From positions 62,001 to 126,000 of the forward strand of contig NZ_CANMNP010000003.1 in the NCBI RefSeq assembly GCF_947499295.1: a stretch of DNA of 64,000 nucleotides. Direction: 5' to 3'. Position 1 is the first letter of the stretch, and each line of letters opens with the position of its first letter. The DNA is from an uncultured Roseibium sp. GTDB taxonomy: Bacteria; Pseudomonadota; Alphaproteobacteria; Rhizobiales; Stappiaceae. Of this stretch, positions 8,386-16,456 are shown piece by piece. The notes below the pieces were generated by a model. It was given only the letters and a program-made list of their open reading frames with translations. It was not told where the DNA came from and ran no database searches. The position numbers were made by a program, and so were the translations under genes.

Positions 8386-10713
8386 ATGCGCAGCCAGGCA
8401 GTACTTTACGCGTTCAATAACGTTGGCCATGAGACGCCGGGGAGAAAGTTTCCCGGCTTCAGGAAACCGACGCAGACCAGAACTTATGTGCTGTCTCCGC
8501 GCGAGGCAGTTCACCTGAAGGTGCTTCCCGGCGATCTCCTGTCCTTTGACGGTTTTGCCGGTGCCGGTGATCTTCAGATTGTCGCCTTTTCCGAGACCGG
8601 AGACGAAGCGCTCGCAGTGCTTGGGCTATCAGCGTCTTCTGAGCTCGATATTCAAAGTTTTGACAACGCGGAATTTTGCGGCTGGGTCGCGGCCCAAGGC
8701 GGTGGAGAGCGACTGTCTTTTGGCGCTCATCTTCCAAAGGCATCCGTTGAGCCCATGATCTTGAAAGCCGAAAAGGCTGCAGACATCTGGTTGGTGAGGC
8801 CTGCAAGCACGAATGACCTGATCAGCGGCGCAGCCGGCGGCGTCCTGTCCGTCAGTCACGCTCCTGCAGCTCCGGTCGGGCGACCGTTGCCCTTGCCGCT
8901 CGGCGACGTCCGAGAAGAATTCACGGTGCACCGGGGAACAGGTGTCGCCTATGAGCTGCGAGAAGGCGAGATCGTCCAGATCATCGATATAGAAGGACAG
9001 CAGTGCTCCGACTTCATGGCGTTCCGTTCCGACGGCCTTGATGGCGGTCAGGAATGGATGATCGACAGCACCGCAACACGCTCGATGGTGAGACGTTCCT
9101 ACCCTGAGCCTGGACTGTTCGACAAATTCTACGATCGCGAAATGCGTCCTATGCTGAATGTGGTGCAAGACACATGCGGGCGTCACGACACATTTGGACT
9201 CGCATGCACGGGTCGCGGGTACGAGGAGCGTGGCTTTCCCGGCCATGTGAACTGTTCTGACAACATGTCCAATGCGCTGGCTCGTTATGGGGTTGGGCGC
9301 AGGTCGGCATGGCCTGCCATCAATTTCTTCTGGAACACCTGGGTCGACCCACATCACCACACCATCCAGACAGAAGAATCTCATTCGCGCCCCGGCGACT
9401 ACGTCGCCATGAAGGCGATGGCCGATATGGTTTGCGTATCAACCGCCTGCCCGGATGACATAGACCCGATCAACGGGTGGAACCCGACTGATATTCACGT
9501 GCGTATTTATAGGCCCGATCAACCGATCCGTAGGGCAGTGGCCTATCGCGAAAAGGAAGATGCTCCGATGACAATCAGTCAGAACTCCGCATTTCATGAG
9601 CGGTTGACGTGTCTGACGCAGCAATTCGCACCTGCAAGAAATCTCTGGGCTCCTGTCAGTTTTCCCTCCCATGGCACACTCGGCGAATACTGGGCCTGCC
9701 GGGAAGTGGTCACGGTTCAGGACATGAGCGGACTGCGCAAATACGACATCATCGGACCGGATGCTGCAAAGCTGATGCAGCTTGCCACCACGCGCAACGT
9801 TGAAAAGCTCGCAGTCTGGCGCGCGTATTATACCTTGATGTGTGATGACAGCGGAACCGTCATCGACGATGGGACACTGTTGCGGCTCGGCCCGGAACTG
9901 TTCCGTTGGTGCTGCGGATCGGAAGAAAGCGCTCGCACCCTTGAGGCGTTGGCGCGGGACCGCGAATTGCATGTCCGTATTCAGGACAATCGTGATGCCT
10001 TGCCCAACCTTGCTCTGCAAGGGCCCAAGTCGCGGGATTTATTGCAAAAGATCGTCTTCACCCAACCGCACGTCCCTTCGCTGGACCAAATGAAATGGTT
10101 CGGCCTTACCGTTGCCCGGCTGAACGACCGTGAAGGTGCGCCGTTCCTGCTGTCACGCACCGGCTATACCGGCGAACTCGGGTACGAAATCTTCTGTGCC
10201 AAGTCCGATGCGATCGAAATCTGGGACGCGGTCATGGCTGCCGGTGAAGAATTCGGCATAACCCCGATGGGAACCGCGGCCCTGGAAATTATTCGGATCG
10301 AAGCCGGGCTCGCAGCCCGCAATGCCGAATTTGCGCCGGGTATCGATGCCTATGAAGCCGGTTTGGGCTTTGCGGTGGACCTCAAAAAAGAAGACTTCAC
10401 CGGGAAAGATGCACTTGAGAGAAATGCCCGTGAACCGCGCCGGGTGCTGAAGGGCCTCTTGATCGACAGCGACGATGTGCCGTCACACGGGGCTCCAGTT
10501 TATGCCGGCGAGCGACAGGTTGGTGTTGTGACTTCCGCAACGCGGTCACCGACGCTGGAGCATGCGATTGCCATGGCTCGGATTGCTGTTGAACACGCCG
10601 AAACCGGAACAGAACTTGAAATCGGCCAGCTTGACGGACGCATGAAGCGTCTTGGTGCTGCGGTTTCCGACATCCCTTTCATAGACCCGCAGCGAAAGCG
10701 GGCACGCGCCTGA
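8386..10713 (+). CDS. tdm: Trimethylamine N-oxide demethylase (DUF1989 + GcvT domains)
   Basis: 775 residues from ATG 8386, chosen because GGCGGAA lies 10 bases upstream and because ATG 8368 is inside the operator. The N-terminal half is a DUF1989 metal-binding domain (about 165-395) with Cys-rich sites EGQQC207, QDTC264, VNC290 and VSTAC355, and the family signature PGDYVAMKAMADM. The second half is a GcvT tetrahydrofolate domain (about 410-770; LALQGPKSRDLL, LSRTGYTGELGYEIF) with the GcvT C-terminal barrel. This fusion is that of Tdm, which cleaves TMAO to dimethylamine and formaldehyde and channels the C1 unit to folate. The TMAO/betaine-type ABC transporter genes follow 33 bases later. 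A related demethylase for another methylated amine is the alternative. Confidence 0.85.
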   Translation: MRSQAVLYAFNNVGHETPGRKFPGFRKPTQTRTYVLSPREAVHLKVLPGDLLSFDGFAGAGDLQIVAFSETGDEALAVLGLSASSELDIQSFDNAEFCGWVAAQGGGERLSFGAHLPKASVEPMILKAEKAADIWLVRPASTNDLISGAAGGVLSVSHAPAAPVGRPLPLPLGDVREEFTVHRGTGVAYELREGEIVQIIDIEGQQCSDFMAFRSDGLDGGQEWMIDSTATRSMVRRSYPEPGLFDKFYDREMRPMLNVVQDTCGRHDTFGLACTGRGYEERGFPGHVNCSDNMSNALARYGVGRRSAWPAINFFWNTWVDPHHHTIQTEESHSRPGDYVAMKAMADMVCVSTACPDDIDPINGWNPTDIHVRIYRPDQPIRRAVAYREKEDAPMTISQNSAFHERLTCLTQQFAPARNLWAPVSFPSHGTLGEYWACREVVTVQDMSGLRKYDIIGPDAAKLMQLATTRNVEKLAVWRAYYTLMCDDSGTVIDDGTLLRLGPELFRWCCGSEESARTLEALARDRELHVRIQDNRDALPNLALQGPKSRDLLQKIVFTQPHVPSLDQMKWFGLTVARLNDREGAPFLLSRTGYTGELGYEIFCAKSDAIEIWDAVMAAGEEFGITPMGTAALEIIRIEAGLAARNAEFAPGIDAYEAGLGFAVDLKKEDFTGKDALERNAREPRRVLKGLLIDSDDVPSHGAPVYAGERQVGVVTSATRSPTLEHAIAMARIAVEHAETGTELEIGQLDGRMKRLGAAVSDIPFIDPQRKRARA

Positions 10714-10746
10714 GAGCGTACACAAAACCTACCAGAGGAACGAAAG

Positions 10747-11718
10747 ATGAAATACGGAACGAAATCATTATTAGCGGCCACATTGATCATCGGCCTCGGC
10801 ACTTCCGGTGCGAATTCGCAGGACAAAGTCATGGTGGGCGAGCCCAGCTGGCCAGGAGCCAAGATCATGGCCAACCTGATCGGCCAGGTCATCGAAAAAC
10901 GGCTCGGTGGTGAGGTCGGATATGCTCCGGGAGCCAATGCAGTCATTTTCGCCGCGATGGATGGTGGTCGTGGCGACATAGACGTGCACCCAGATGTCTG
11001 GCTGCCGAACCAGTCTTCGTTCACGGACGAGTATGTCGATCAGAAGGGAACCGTTGCCCTTTCGGCCGGCAGCTATTCCGGCAAGACGGGGTTCTGCACA
11101 CCGACCTATATGGCTGAAGAGCACAACATCAAATCCGTCTTTGATCTTGCCACTCCGGACGCCCAGGGGCTGTTCGATGGCGACGGCGACGGAACCGGAG
11201 AAATCTGGGTGGGTGCTTCCGGATGGGCGTCGACAAACGTGCACAAGGTCAAGGTGCGGGACTATGGCATCGAGACATTTCTGGCGCCGACAACCGAAGA
11301 CGAAACCGTCTTTTATGCTCGTCTGAAAGACGCGGTCGATCAGAAGAAAGGTGTTGTGTTCTATTGCTATAAGCCGCACTACGTGCACGCGCTTTACGAC
11401 GTCACCATGCTTGAAGAACCCGAGCATGATCCGGAGCAGTTCACGATCATTCAGCCGGACCAGGACGCCGACTGGTACAACAAGTCGAAGATCACGACTG
11501 GTGATCTCGTCAAGACCGTCAAGGTTGCCTATTCAAAGTCGCTTGACGAAAGAAATCCGGCGGCAGCGCAGTTCCTTGCCAACATCAGTATGGATGCGGA
11601 TCACCTTTCGCAGCTGACTTATGAAGTCGTGGTCAAGGGCGGCGAGATCGATGAAGTCGTTGCCGCCTGGATTGATGGGAATGGTGAAGTTGTCGATGGC
11701 TGGCTCGGCCTGAACTAA
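10747..11718 (+). CDS. tmoX: TMAO/betaine-type ABC transporter substrate-binding protein
   Basis: 323 residues, OpuAC/ProX family, with a Sec signal (cleavage near GANSQD). Aromatic residues that build the quaternary-amine cage in this family are present (PSWPGAK, PDVWLPNQ, SGWAST, YKPHY). A DGDGDGTGEIW loop near residues 142-152 looks like a calcium-binding DxDxDG loop; a bound calcium ion would be consistent with TMAO binders, but this is an inference. The gene directly follows tdm and precedes the ATPase and permease genes, so it should deliver TMAO (or glycine or proline betaine) from the periplasm. SD GAGGAACGAAAG is strong. Confidence 0.85.
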   Translation: MKYGTKSLLAATLIIGLGTSGANSQDKVMVGEPSWPGAKIMANLIGQVIEKRLGGEVGYAPGANAVIFAAMDGGRGDIDVHPDVWLPNQSSFTDEYVDQKGTVALSAGSYSGKTGFCTPTYMAEEHNIKSVFDLATPDAQGLFDGDGDGTGEIWVGASGWASTNVHKVKVRDYGIETFLAPTTEDETVFYARLKDAVDQKKGVVFYCYKPHYVHALYDVTMLEEPEHDPEQFTIIQPDQDADWYNKSKITTGDLVKTVKVAYSKSLDERNPAAAQFLANISMDADHLSQLTYEVVVKGGEIDEVVAAWIDGNGEVVDGWLGLN

Positions 11719-11765
11719 CACTCCCACAGGTCACGCCCTGGTGCCGGTTGGCGCCGGGGCTGCGC

Positions 11766-11785
11766 CTCCTTTTTGGAAAAAGGAG
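11766..11785 (+). promoter_or_regulatory. Hairpin that pairs the SD of tmoW
   Basis: CTCCTTTTT (11766-11774) and AAAAAGGAG (11777-11785) are perfect inverted complements with only GG between them, so the outer seven or eight pairs can form. The right arm is the AGGAG Shine-Dalgarno of the ATPase gene starting at GTG 11792. The fold would hide that SD and lower ATPase synthesis relative to the binding protein unless upstream ribosomes open it. Confidence 0.55.
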
Positions 11786-11791
11786 ACAGGT

Positions 11792-12841
11792 GTGTCTGAC
11801 GATATCGCAATCGATGCAAGGTCTGTTTGGAAAGTGTTTGGGGGGCGGGCCGAAGAAGCTCTGCGCGCCATTCATGCCGAGGGCCTGTCAAAAGCTGAAG
11901 TTCTTGAAAAATACGACTGTGTGGTCGGTGTCGCTGATGCGACCTTCCAGATCAACCGGGGTGAACTTTTCTGTATCATGGGGTTGTCCGGGTCCGGTAA
12001 GTCGACCTTGGTGCGCCACGTAAACCGGCTATTGGAACCCACAGCCGGTCACATCCTGGTCAATGGCCAGGACGTGGTTGAGATGAACCCCGCTGAACTT
12101 CGCCGGTTGCGAAATCACAGGGTCGCCATGGTGTTTCAGAATTTCGGTCTGATGCCCCACCGAACCGTGCGTGACAATGTTGCCATGCCCCTGGAAATCC
12201 GTGGCACCGGCAAAGCACGCCGCTGGGAAGAGGCTGACAGGGTCCTGGACCTGGTCGATTTGAGCGGCTGGGAAGACAAGTACGCGCATGAACTGTCGGG
12301 CGGCATGCAGCAGCGTGTCGGGCTGGCGCGCGCCATTGCCTCCGACCCGGATATTCTGTTGATGGACGAACCCTTCTCAGCACTTGATCCGCTCATTCGC
12401 AAGCAGTTGCAGGATCAGTTCATGGAGCTGAGTGCGAAGCTGAACAAAACGACCATGTTCATCACTCACGACCTCGATGAAGCCATTCGGATTGGCAACA
12501 GGATTGCCATCATGAAGGACGGTCAGATTGTCCAGATCGGTACGCCGGAAGAAATCATTCTCAATCCGGCAGACGATTACGTCGCAGATTTTGTTGCCGG
12601 CATTTCCAAGCTCAACATGATTTTCGCCCATGCGGTCATGAAACCGGTTGCCGAGTTCGAGGCCAAAAACGGCCCGATACCGGAAGGCGCTGGCACGGCA
12701 CACCCGGACATGGATCTGAACGATCTGATTTCGATCTGCACGGAAGGAGCCGGGGTCGTCCGGGTCAAGGAAAACGGACAGGACCTTGGGGTCATCGACC
12801 AGTCGGGGCTTCTGCGAGCTATCCAGAGCAGTCAGGCATGA
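11792..12841 (+). CDS. tmoW: TMAO/betaine ABC transporter ATP-binding protein
   Basis: 349 residues from GTG 11792, which has AGGAG seven bases upstream; the open frame extends 51 bases further but lacks an SD. ProV/OpuAA-type ATPase: Walker A GLSGSGKS, Q-loop VFQNFGLMPH, signature LSGGMQQRVGLARA, Walker B ILLMDEPFSALDP, and the switch His in FITHD. As in ProV, an extra N-terminal segment of about 35 residues (EEALRAIHAEGLSKAEVLEK) precedes the core. The C-terminal 80 residues form a shortened regulatory region without an obvious full CBS pair. It energises uptake with TmoV. Confidence 0.87.
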   Translation: MSDDIAIDARSVWKVFGGRAEEALRAIHAEGLSKAEVLEKYDCVVGVADATFQINRGELFCIMGLSGSGKSTLVRHVNRLLEPTAGHILVNGQDVVEMNPAELRRLRNHRVAMVFQNFGLMPHRTVRDNVAMPLEIRGTGKARRWEEADRVLDLVDLSGWEDKYAHELSGGMQQRVGLARAIASDPDILLMDEPFSALDPLIRKQLQDQFMELSAKLNKTTMFITHDLDEAIRIGNRIAIMKDGQIVQIGTPEEIILNPADDYVADFVAGISKLNMIFAHAVMKPVAEFEAKNGPIPEGAGTAHPDMDLNDLISICTEGAGVVRVKENGQDLGVIDQSGLLRAIQSSQA

Positions 12842-12851
12842 GGGGCATATC

Positions 12852-14372
12852 ATGAGCGTTGTCGATGAAAATGATATCAGGCCTGAAACCGCTGACAGGC
12901 TGAACACGTTGATTGCCACATTCGTTGGCACCGGGCAGGACTATTACCAGCGTACCTTTGCCGTGATGATGATGGCGCCGGGCTATTGCTTCACTCTCAA
13001 TTTTGCAGCCGGGTTGCTCGGTCCGATCTGGTTTGGTGCTCGAGGATTGTGGTCCTGGTTCCTGGGATTTCTGGTCCTTGAGACCTTTGCCTACATTCAA
13101 ATCGGCCTCGGTCTGTTTGGAGATCTGGGAGGGTCACTCAGAGAACGGGCTGCTCAGATTGCGCAAACGCTGGATCTGCGGCAGCAGCAAATTGCCGCTG
13201 CGGAAAAGTCAGGCGCGTCGTCGCTTGAAAGCCTTAAACGGGCAGCCAGTTCCCTGGAGACAGCATTGGCGGACGCGCAGGCTGCGGCCGCTGCAGCTGA
13301 TTCCAGCGGTCTGATCTACCTTGCCTTTGGCCTTGTTGTTCTAATCGGGATCAAGTTTTTAAGCGCATCGTTGGCAAACTGGACACTTGAAGAGCAATTC
13401 ACAAGGTGGCGCTCGGATCAGAGCGTGGCGAGCGGCTGGTCTGTCCAAAGGCTTGCGGTTGCCACAGCACTGACCATTGCCGTCGTCGTGTTGTCGGTGA
13501 TCAGGTTTGCCCAGCCGGACGCCATCGCAGCCCTTGCCACTTTCCCGACGGATCGCAATTGGCGACTGGGTGTGGGTGACGGCGTGCAGACGGTTTTTGA
13601 TTGGACCAAGACTGTTGGGAGGGGCTTTTTCGACAGTCTGACCTTTGGCATGCGCACGCTGCTGGACGGTATTGAGGTTGTTCTTGTCGGTACGCCTTGG
13701 CCGGTTGTTGCCCTTGTCATCATCATGCTGGCTTACCTATCGGCCGGGCCACGGGTTGCAATCTTCACAGGTGCTGCGCTTGCCTATCTCGGTCTGCTCG
13801 ATTTTTGGGAAAAGGCCATGACCACGATCGCGCTTCTCGGCGCGGCGGCCCTGATATCGATCAGCCTTGGTATCCCGCTTGGGATCTATTGTGCACGCAG
13901 GCCAAGGGTCTTCGGTGTCATTCGTCCGATCCTGGATTTCATGCAGTCCATGCCGTCCTTTGTGTATCTGATCCCGGTTGTGGCCTTTATCGGTTCAGGC
14001 AAGCCGGCAGGCGTTGTCGCCACAATGATCTTCGGGAGCCCGCCTGTTATCCGGTTTACGGTTCTTGGGCTTCAGCAGGTGCCAGAAACAGTGCGTGAAG
14101 CTGCGCTCGCCTTTGGTGCGACCCCCCGCTACCTTCTTTGGCGTGTTGACCTGCCGCTGGCGCGCAGAACGATCATGGCAGGCGTGAACCAGACAATCCT
14201 CCTATCGCTTGCAATGGTCGTCGTGGCATCGCTTATCGGTGCCAAAGGCCTTGGCGAGGATGTCCTGGAAGCTCTGCAATATGCAGCCGCAGGGCAGGGT
14301 ATCCTCGCCGGGCTTGCGATCCTGTTCTGTGCGCTCATCCTCGATCGTATTGTGGTTGGCGGACGGAGCTAG
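12852..14372 (+). CDS. tmoV: TMAO/betaine ABC transporter permease with N-terminal extension
   Basis: 506 residues from ATG 12852 (GAGGGGCA SD), ten bases after tmoW. The last 280 residues are a ProW/OpuAB permease with the cytoplasmic EAA loop (EAALAFGATPRYLLWRVDLP). The first 200 residues are unusual for ProW. They start with a short membrane domain whose AAGLLGPIWFGARGLW stretch resembles DUF2628, followed by a helical, Ala/Gln-rich segment (about 95-155) likely to form a coiled coil, and then a further membrane segment (LIYLAFGLVVLIGIKF). The extension could be a lipid or partner-binding module; its function is not known to me. Confidence 0.83.
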   Translation: MSVVDENDIRPETADRLNTLIATFVGTGQDYYQRTFAVMMMAPGYCFTLNFAAGLLGPIWFGARGLWSWFLGFLVLETFAYIQIGLGLFGDLGGSLRERAAQIAQTLDLRQQQIAAAEKSGASSLESLKRAASSLETALADAQAAAAAADSSGLIYLAFGLVVLIGIKFLSASLANWTLEEQFTRWRSDQSVASGWSVQRLAVATALTIAVVVLSVIRFAQPDAIAALATFPTDRNWRLGVGDGVQTVFDWTKTVGRGFFDSLTFGMRTLLDGIEVVLVGTPWPVVALVIIMLAYLSAGPRVAIFTGAALAYLGLLDFWEKAMTTIALLGAAALISISLGIPLGIYCARRPRVFGVIRPILDFMQSMPSFVYLIPVVAFIGSGKPAGVVATMIFGSPPVIRFTVLGLQQVPETVREAALAFGATPRYLLWRVDLPLARRTIMAGVNQTILLSLAMVVVASLIGAKGLGEDVLEALQYAAAGQGILAGLAILFCALILDRIVVGGRS

Positions 14373-14397
14373 GCCAGCACTGAAGGTTGAAAGGGCG

Positions 14398-14712
14398 CTA
14401 ACGAAATTTCAGCGAGCGGGTCACCTCGCTCGCTGAACCATTTGAGAAGCCAACAGCCCCATCGATCGCTTGCTGGACATTGTTTCCGGAAGTGTCTCTT
14501 TTCATGTCCGGGAAAGAGCCTTGGGCCGCCCTGAAACAGAGCAAGCAAAGCAAAGAGAATACCTCCAGCACCCCTACCGAGCGCTGCCGCCTGACCATCC
14601 CCGCGTGAGTTGGTAATCGAGATACGGGAAACCAGGACAAAGCTTGGACCCGGGCTCATTGCCCCAGAAAGATGGTTCCCAAAATACTGAAAAGCGCGAT
14701 GAAGGTCGTCAT
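14398..14712 (-). pseudogene. Remnant of a LysE-family amino acid exporter gene
   Basis: On the minus strand an ATG at 14712 opens MTTFIALFSILGTIFL. After a one-base frame change the next frame continues GAMSPGPSFVLVSRISI, then DGQAAALG and GGILFALLALF. This is the unmistakable N-terminus of LysE/RhtB exporters. It then breaks off: instead of about 150 residues of membrane segments, some 40 residues follow that look like a scrambled C-terminus (AIDGAVGF in a shifted frame). So the gene has a frameshift and an internal deletion. It lies tail to tail with tmoV, and the hairpin at 14408-14437 is inside its decayed end. Confidence 0.6.
14408..14437 (+). terminator. Hairpin after tmoV, likely terminator
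   Basis: TTCAGCGAGCG (14408-14418) pairs perfectly with CGCTCGCTGAA (14427-14437) across an 8-base loop, 35 bases after the tmoV stop. The following bases (CCATTTGAG) hold only a short T run, so it is a weak intrinsic terminator or a 3'-end stabilising stem. Confidence 0.5.
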
Positions 14713-15059
14713 GCGCGCTCAATGGTTTGTGCCCAACAAACCTGGCCCTGCGCAATGTGTCGGTCAAACCCGGCATCCTGGCTCTGATCGCGACGGCCTC
14801 AATGAGGATCTGCCTTTAATCAGGCAAAGGTCTGTTAATGTTGATCATCGGTATTTACCACAAGGTTCATTGATACTGGTATTTCTGGCGCCCCTAGACG
14901 TATTTTGTTTATTGCATGAGGCGACGCAGATACCGTGGAAAACGATCCGCTGTCATTTGCTGCCATATTGCAGCTTTAGCGGTCATTCAAGTTGCACGTC
15001 CGAAGCAGCGGGGTTGTTCTCTCTTGGACAAGTTAGCGTAACAGTTACCTGGTGGGCAT
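14713..15059. other. Intergenic region before the GNAT-like gene
   Basis: 347 bases after the LysE remnant start. A long plus-strand frame crosses it, but composition and lack of family features argue against a gene. The stretch around 14830-14910 is AT-rich and could hold the promoter of the gene at 15060. No RNA gene seen. Confidence 0.35.
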
Positions 15060-15839
15060 ATGGTCAAACTGAGATCCGAGGTCGATCCCATACGTTTGAA
15101 GCGCGCCTGGGGTGCGATCGATAGCGCGTTTGCAAAGCAAGGTCTTACGCTGCACCGGGGGCACGACTTCGATCAGATCGACAGAATGGCCGAACGCAGT
15201 GGGTTAAAGGTTCTCGAGGCACATTTTTCTCCGCGAACACAGACATTCTCCAGCGGTCGGGCGTTCTGGCTTGGGGTGACGGATGTGAAGGACAAACTGG
15301 TTGGCAGAGTGTGCGCACGCCTTGACCAGATCCGTCCTCCACAAACGCTGGCGGACTATTGGCGCAAGCATTTTTATCGCTGCTTTCCGGCAGAAACCGG
15401 CGGACAGGTCGAGCTGGCAGAAGAGCAGCCACGCTTTGCTGAAAAGATCACCGGGGACACGGTCTATATGGGGGGCACGGAAGTGCGTCCGGAATGGCAG
15501 AACTCGCATCTCGGCGGCATGCTTAACCGCATCGCGCAGATTGAAGCGCTCGATGAATGGGACGCGGATTTTTACTACGGCTGGATGGAAAAGCGTGTTT
15601 TCAAGGACGGATTTCTAAGGTCGTGTGGCTTCACGCGCCTGCATGCAAATGCGGTGCGCTGGCAGGCCGGTGGACCCATCCCGATTGATAACGACCTGTA
15701 CCTGGCCGGAAACGAGCGTGATGATGTTCTGGATATGATAGACCAGATCCTGAGTGCTCCTCCAAAAGCCATAGAAGACAGAATATCCGCTCAAAGCCTC
15801 CCGGCGTCCGAAACTTCAAAACCAGCCGCTCAAGAGTAA
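15060..15839 (+). CDS. Uncharacterised protein, GNAT-like fold suspected
   Basis: 259 residues; I do not recognise a named family. The middle (VYMGGTEVRPEWQNSHLGGM, then LNRIAQIEALDEWDADFYYG and GFLRSCGFTRLHANAVRW) has the rhythm of a GNAT acyltransferase: a conserved strand, a basic turn and helix, then a strand ending at the usual 'CGF' position. There is no clear RxxGxG/A acetyl-CoA loop, so catalysis is uncertain. The SD is weak (GGTGGGCAT). Its last 209 bases overlap, on the opposite strand, the third gene of a hypothetical operon. The codon pattern suggests that the plus frame is the real one in the overlap. Confidence 0.6.
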   Translation: MVKLRSEVDPIRLKRAWGAIDSAFAKQGLTLHRGHDFDQIDRMAERSGLKVLEAHFSPRTQTFSSGRAFWLGVTDVKDKLVGRVCARLDQIRPPQTLADYWRKHFYRCFPAETGGQVELAEEQPRFAEKITGDTVYMGGTEVRPEWQNSHLGGMLNRIAQIEALDEWDADFYYGWMEKRVFKDGFLRSCGFTRLHANAVRWQAGGPIPIDNDLYLAGNERDDVLDMIDQILSAPPKAIEDRISAQSLPASETSKPAAQE

Positions 15840-16209
15840 GGTCGGGTGTGTCTTCGCCCATCATGTCGCCGGTGCGCTGAATGTCGTACCAGGGCTCTCC
15901 ACGAATGGCTGCATGATACCCGGGTGCCACTTTCCGCCGATAGTCCAGTGGCAAAGACGTCGGTTGGTCGGACGGCGGCAAATAGTTTCGGAATGTCGAA
16001 TCTTTTCCAATGAGCGTGACCGGGGGCACGTCGTCGGGAATAAGGTCCGGACGGAACAGCATCAGCTTCTTGGAAAGATGCGTGACCTGGCTGTCCTGCA
16101 GGTAGAAACCTTCGTTTTGACGCCAAAACTTGTAGAGAAATTGTGCTTCGTCACCTGCGGCGCCGCTTTCGACCCGGTCCAGTGATAGCTTCTTAACAAA
16201 GGAATTCAT
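15631..16209 (-). CDS. Hypothetical protein, last gene of overlapping three-gene operon
   Basis: 192 residues from ATG 16209, which has the SD GGCGGAGAAC. The start lies inside the end of the upstream gene (17-base overlap). The protein to about residue 125 looks well built (FLYKFWRQNEGFYLQDSQ, LPLDYRRKVAPGYHAAIRGE, LERLVLKFRTPGGFERIFCL) and has a faint PAS-like look near YRRKVAPGYHAAIRGEPWYD. The last 60 residues are read through the complement of the GNAT-like gene and are compositionally odd (HHHARFRPG), so the original stop may have been lost. Function unknown. Confidence 0.5.
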   Translation of the reverse strand: MNSFVKKLSLDRVESGAAGDEAQFLYKFWRQNEGFYLQDSQVTHLSKKLMLFRPDLIPDDVPPVTLIGKDSTFRNYLPPSDQPTSLPLDYRRKVAPGYHAAIRGEPWYDIQRTGDMMGEDTPDLTLERLVLKFRTPGGFERIFCLLWLLEEHSGSGLSYPEHHHARFRPGTGRYQSGWVHRPASAPHLHAGA

Positions 16210-16456
16210 GTTCTCCGCCCTCGTTAAAAGGCAAGGTTGGCCGATAGCCGTTTTCGATCGCATGTTCGAAGATTTCGCGTTCCGCCAGTTCTGCCAGGTG
16301 CCGGCGTTCACTGTCACTCAGGTCTGTGACCTTGTCGTGATCGAATTCGTTCATGCAGTAAAAGTCCAGAATGTAAAGACAGTCATACTGGGCTGCGATG
16401 TGAAAGAGCTGCAGGAATGTCAATTGCTCCGCAGTAAAGTCTGCGTTGTTGTTCAT
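16193..16456 (-). CDS. Small acidic hypothetical protein
   Basis: 87 residues, acidic and largely helical (AEQLTFLQLFHIAAQYDCL, YCMNEFDHDKVTDL, SERRHLAELAEREIFEHAIE). No signal peptide or membrane segment; no family recognised. The start overlaps the stop of the upstream HTH-like gene by ATGA and has AAGGA four bases before it, so the two are translationally coupled. It also overlaps the next gene by 17 bases. The tight packing implies the three products work together. Confidence 0.6.
   Translation of the reverse strand: MNNNADFTAEQLTFLQLFHIAAQYDCLYILDFYCMNEFDHDKVTDLSDSERRHLAELAEREIFEHAIENGYRPTLPFNEGGEHEFLC

Noticed and set aside
14672..15124. 150-codon plus frame before the GNAT-like gene
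   Set aside because: It runs through the LysE remnant and an AT-rich intergenic stretch and then into the GNAT-like gene in another frame; no SD or family match.
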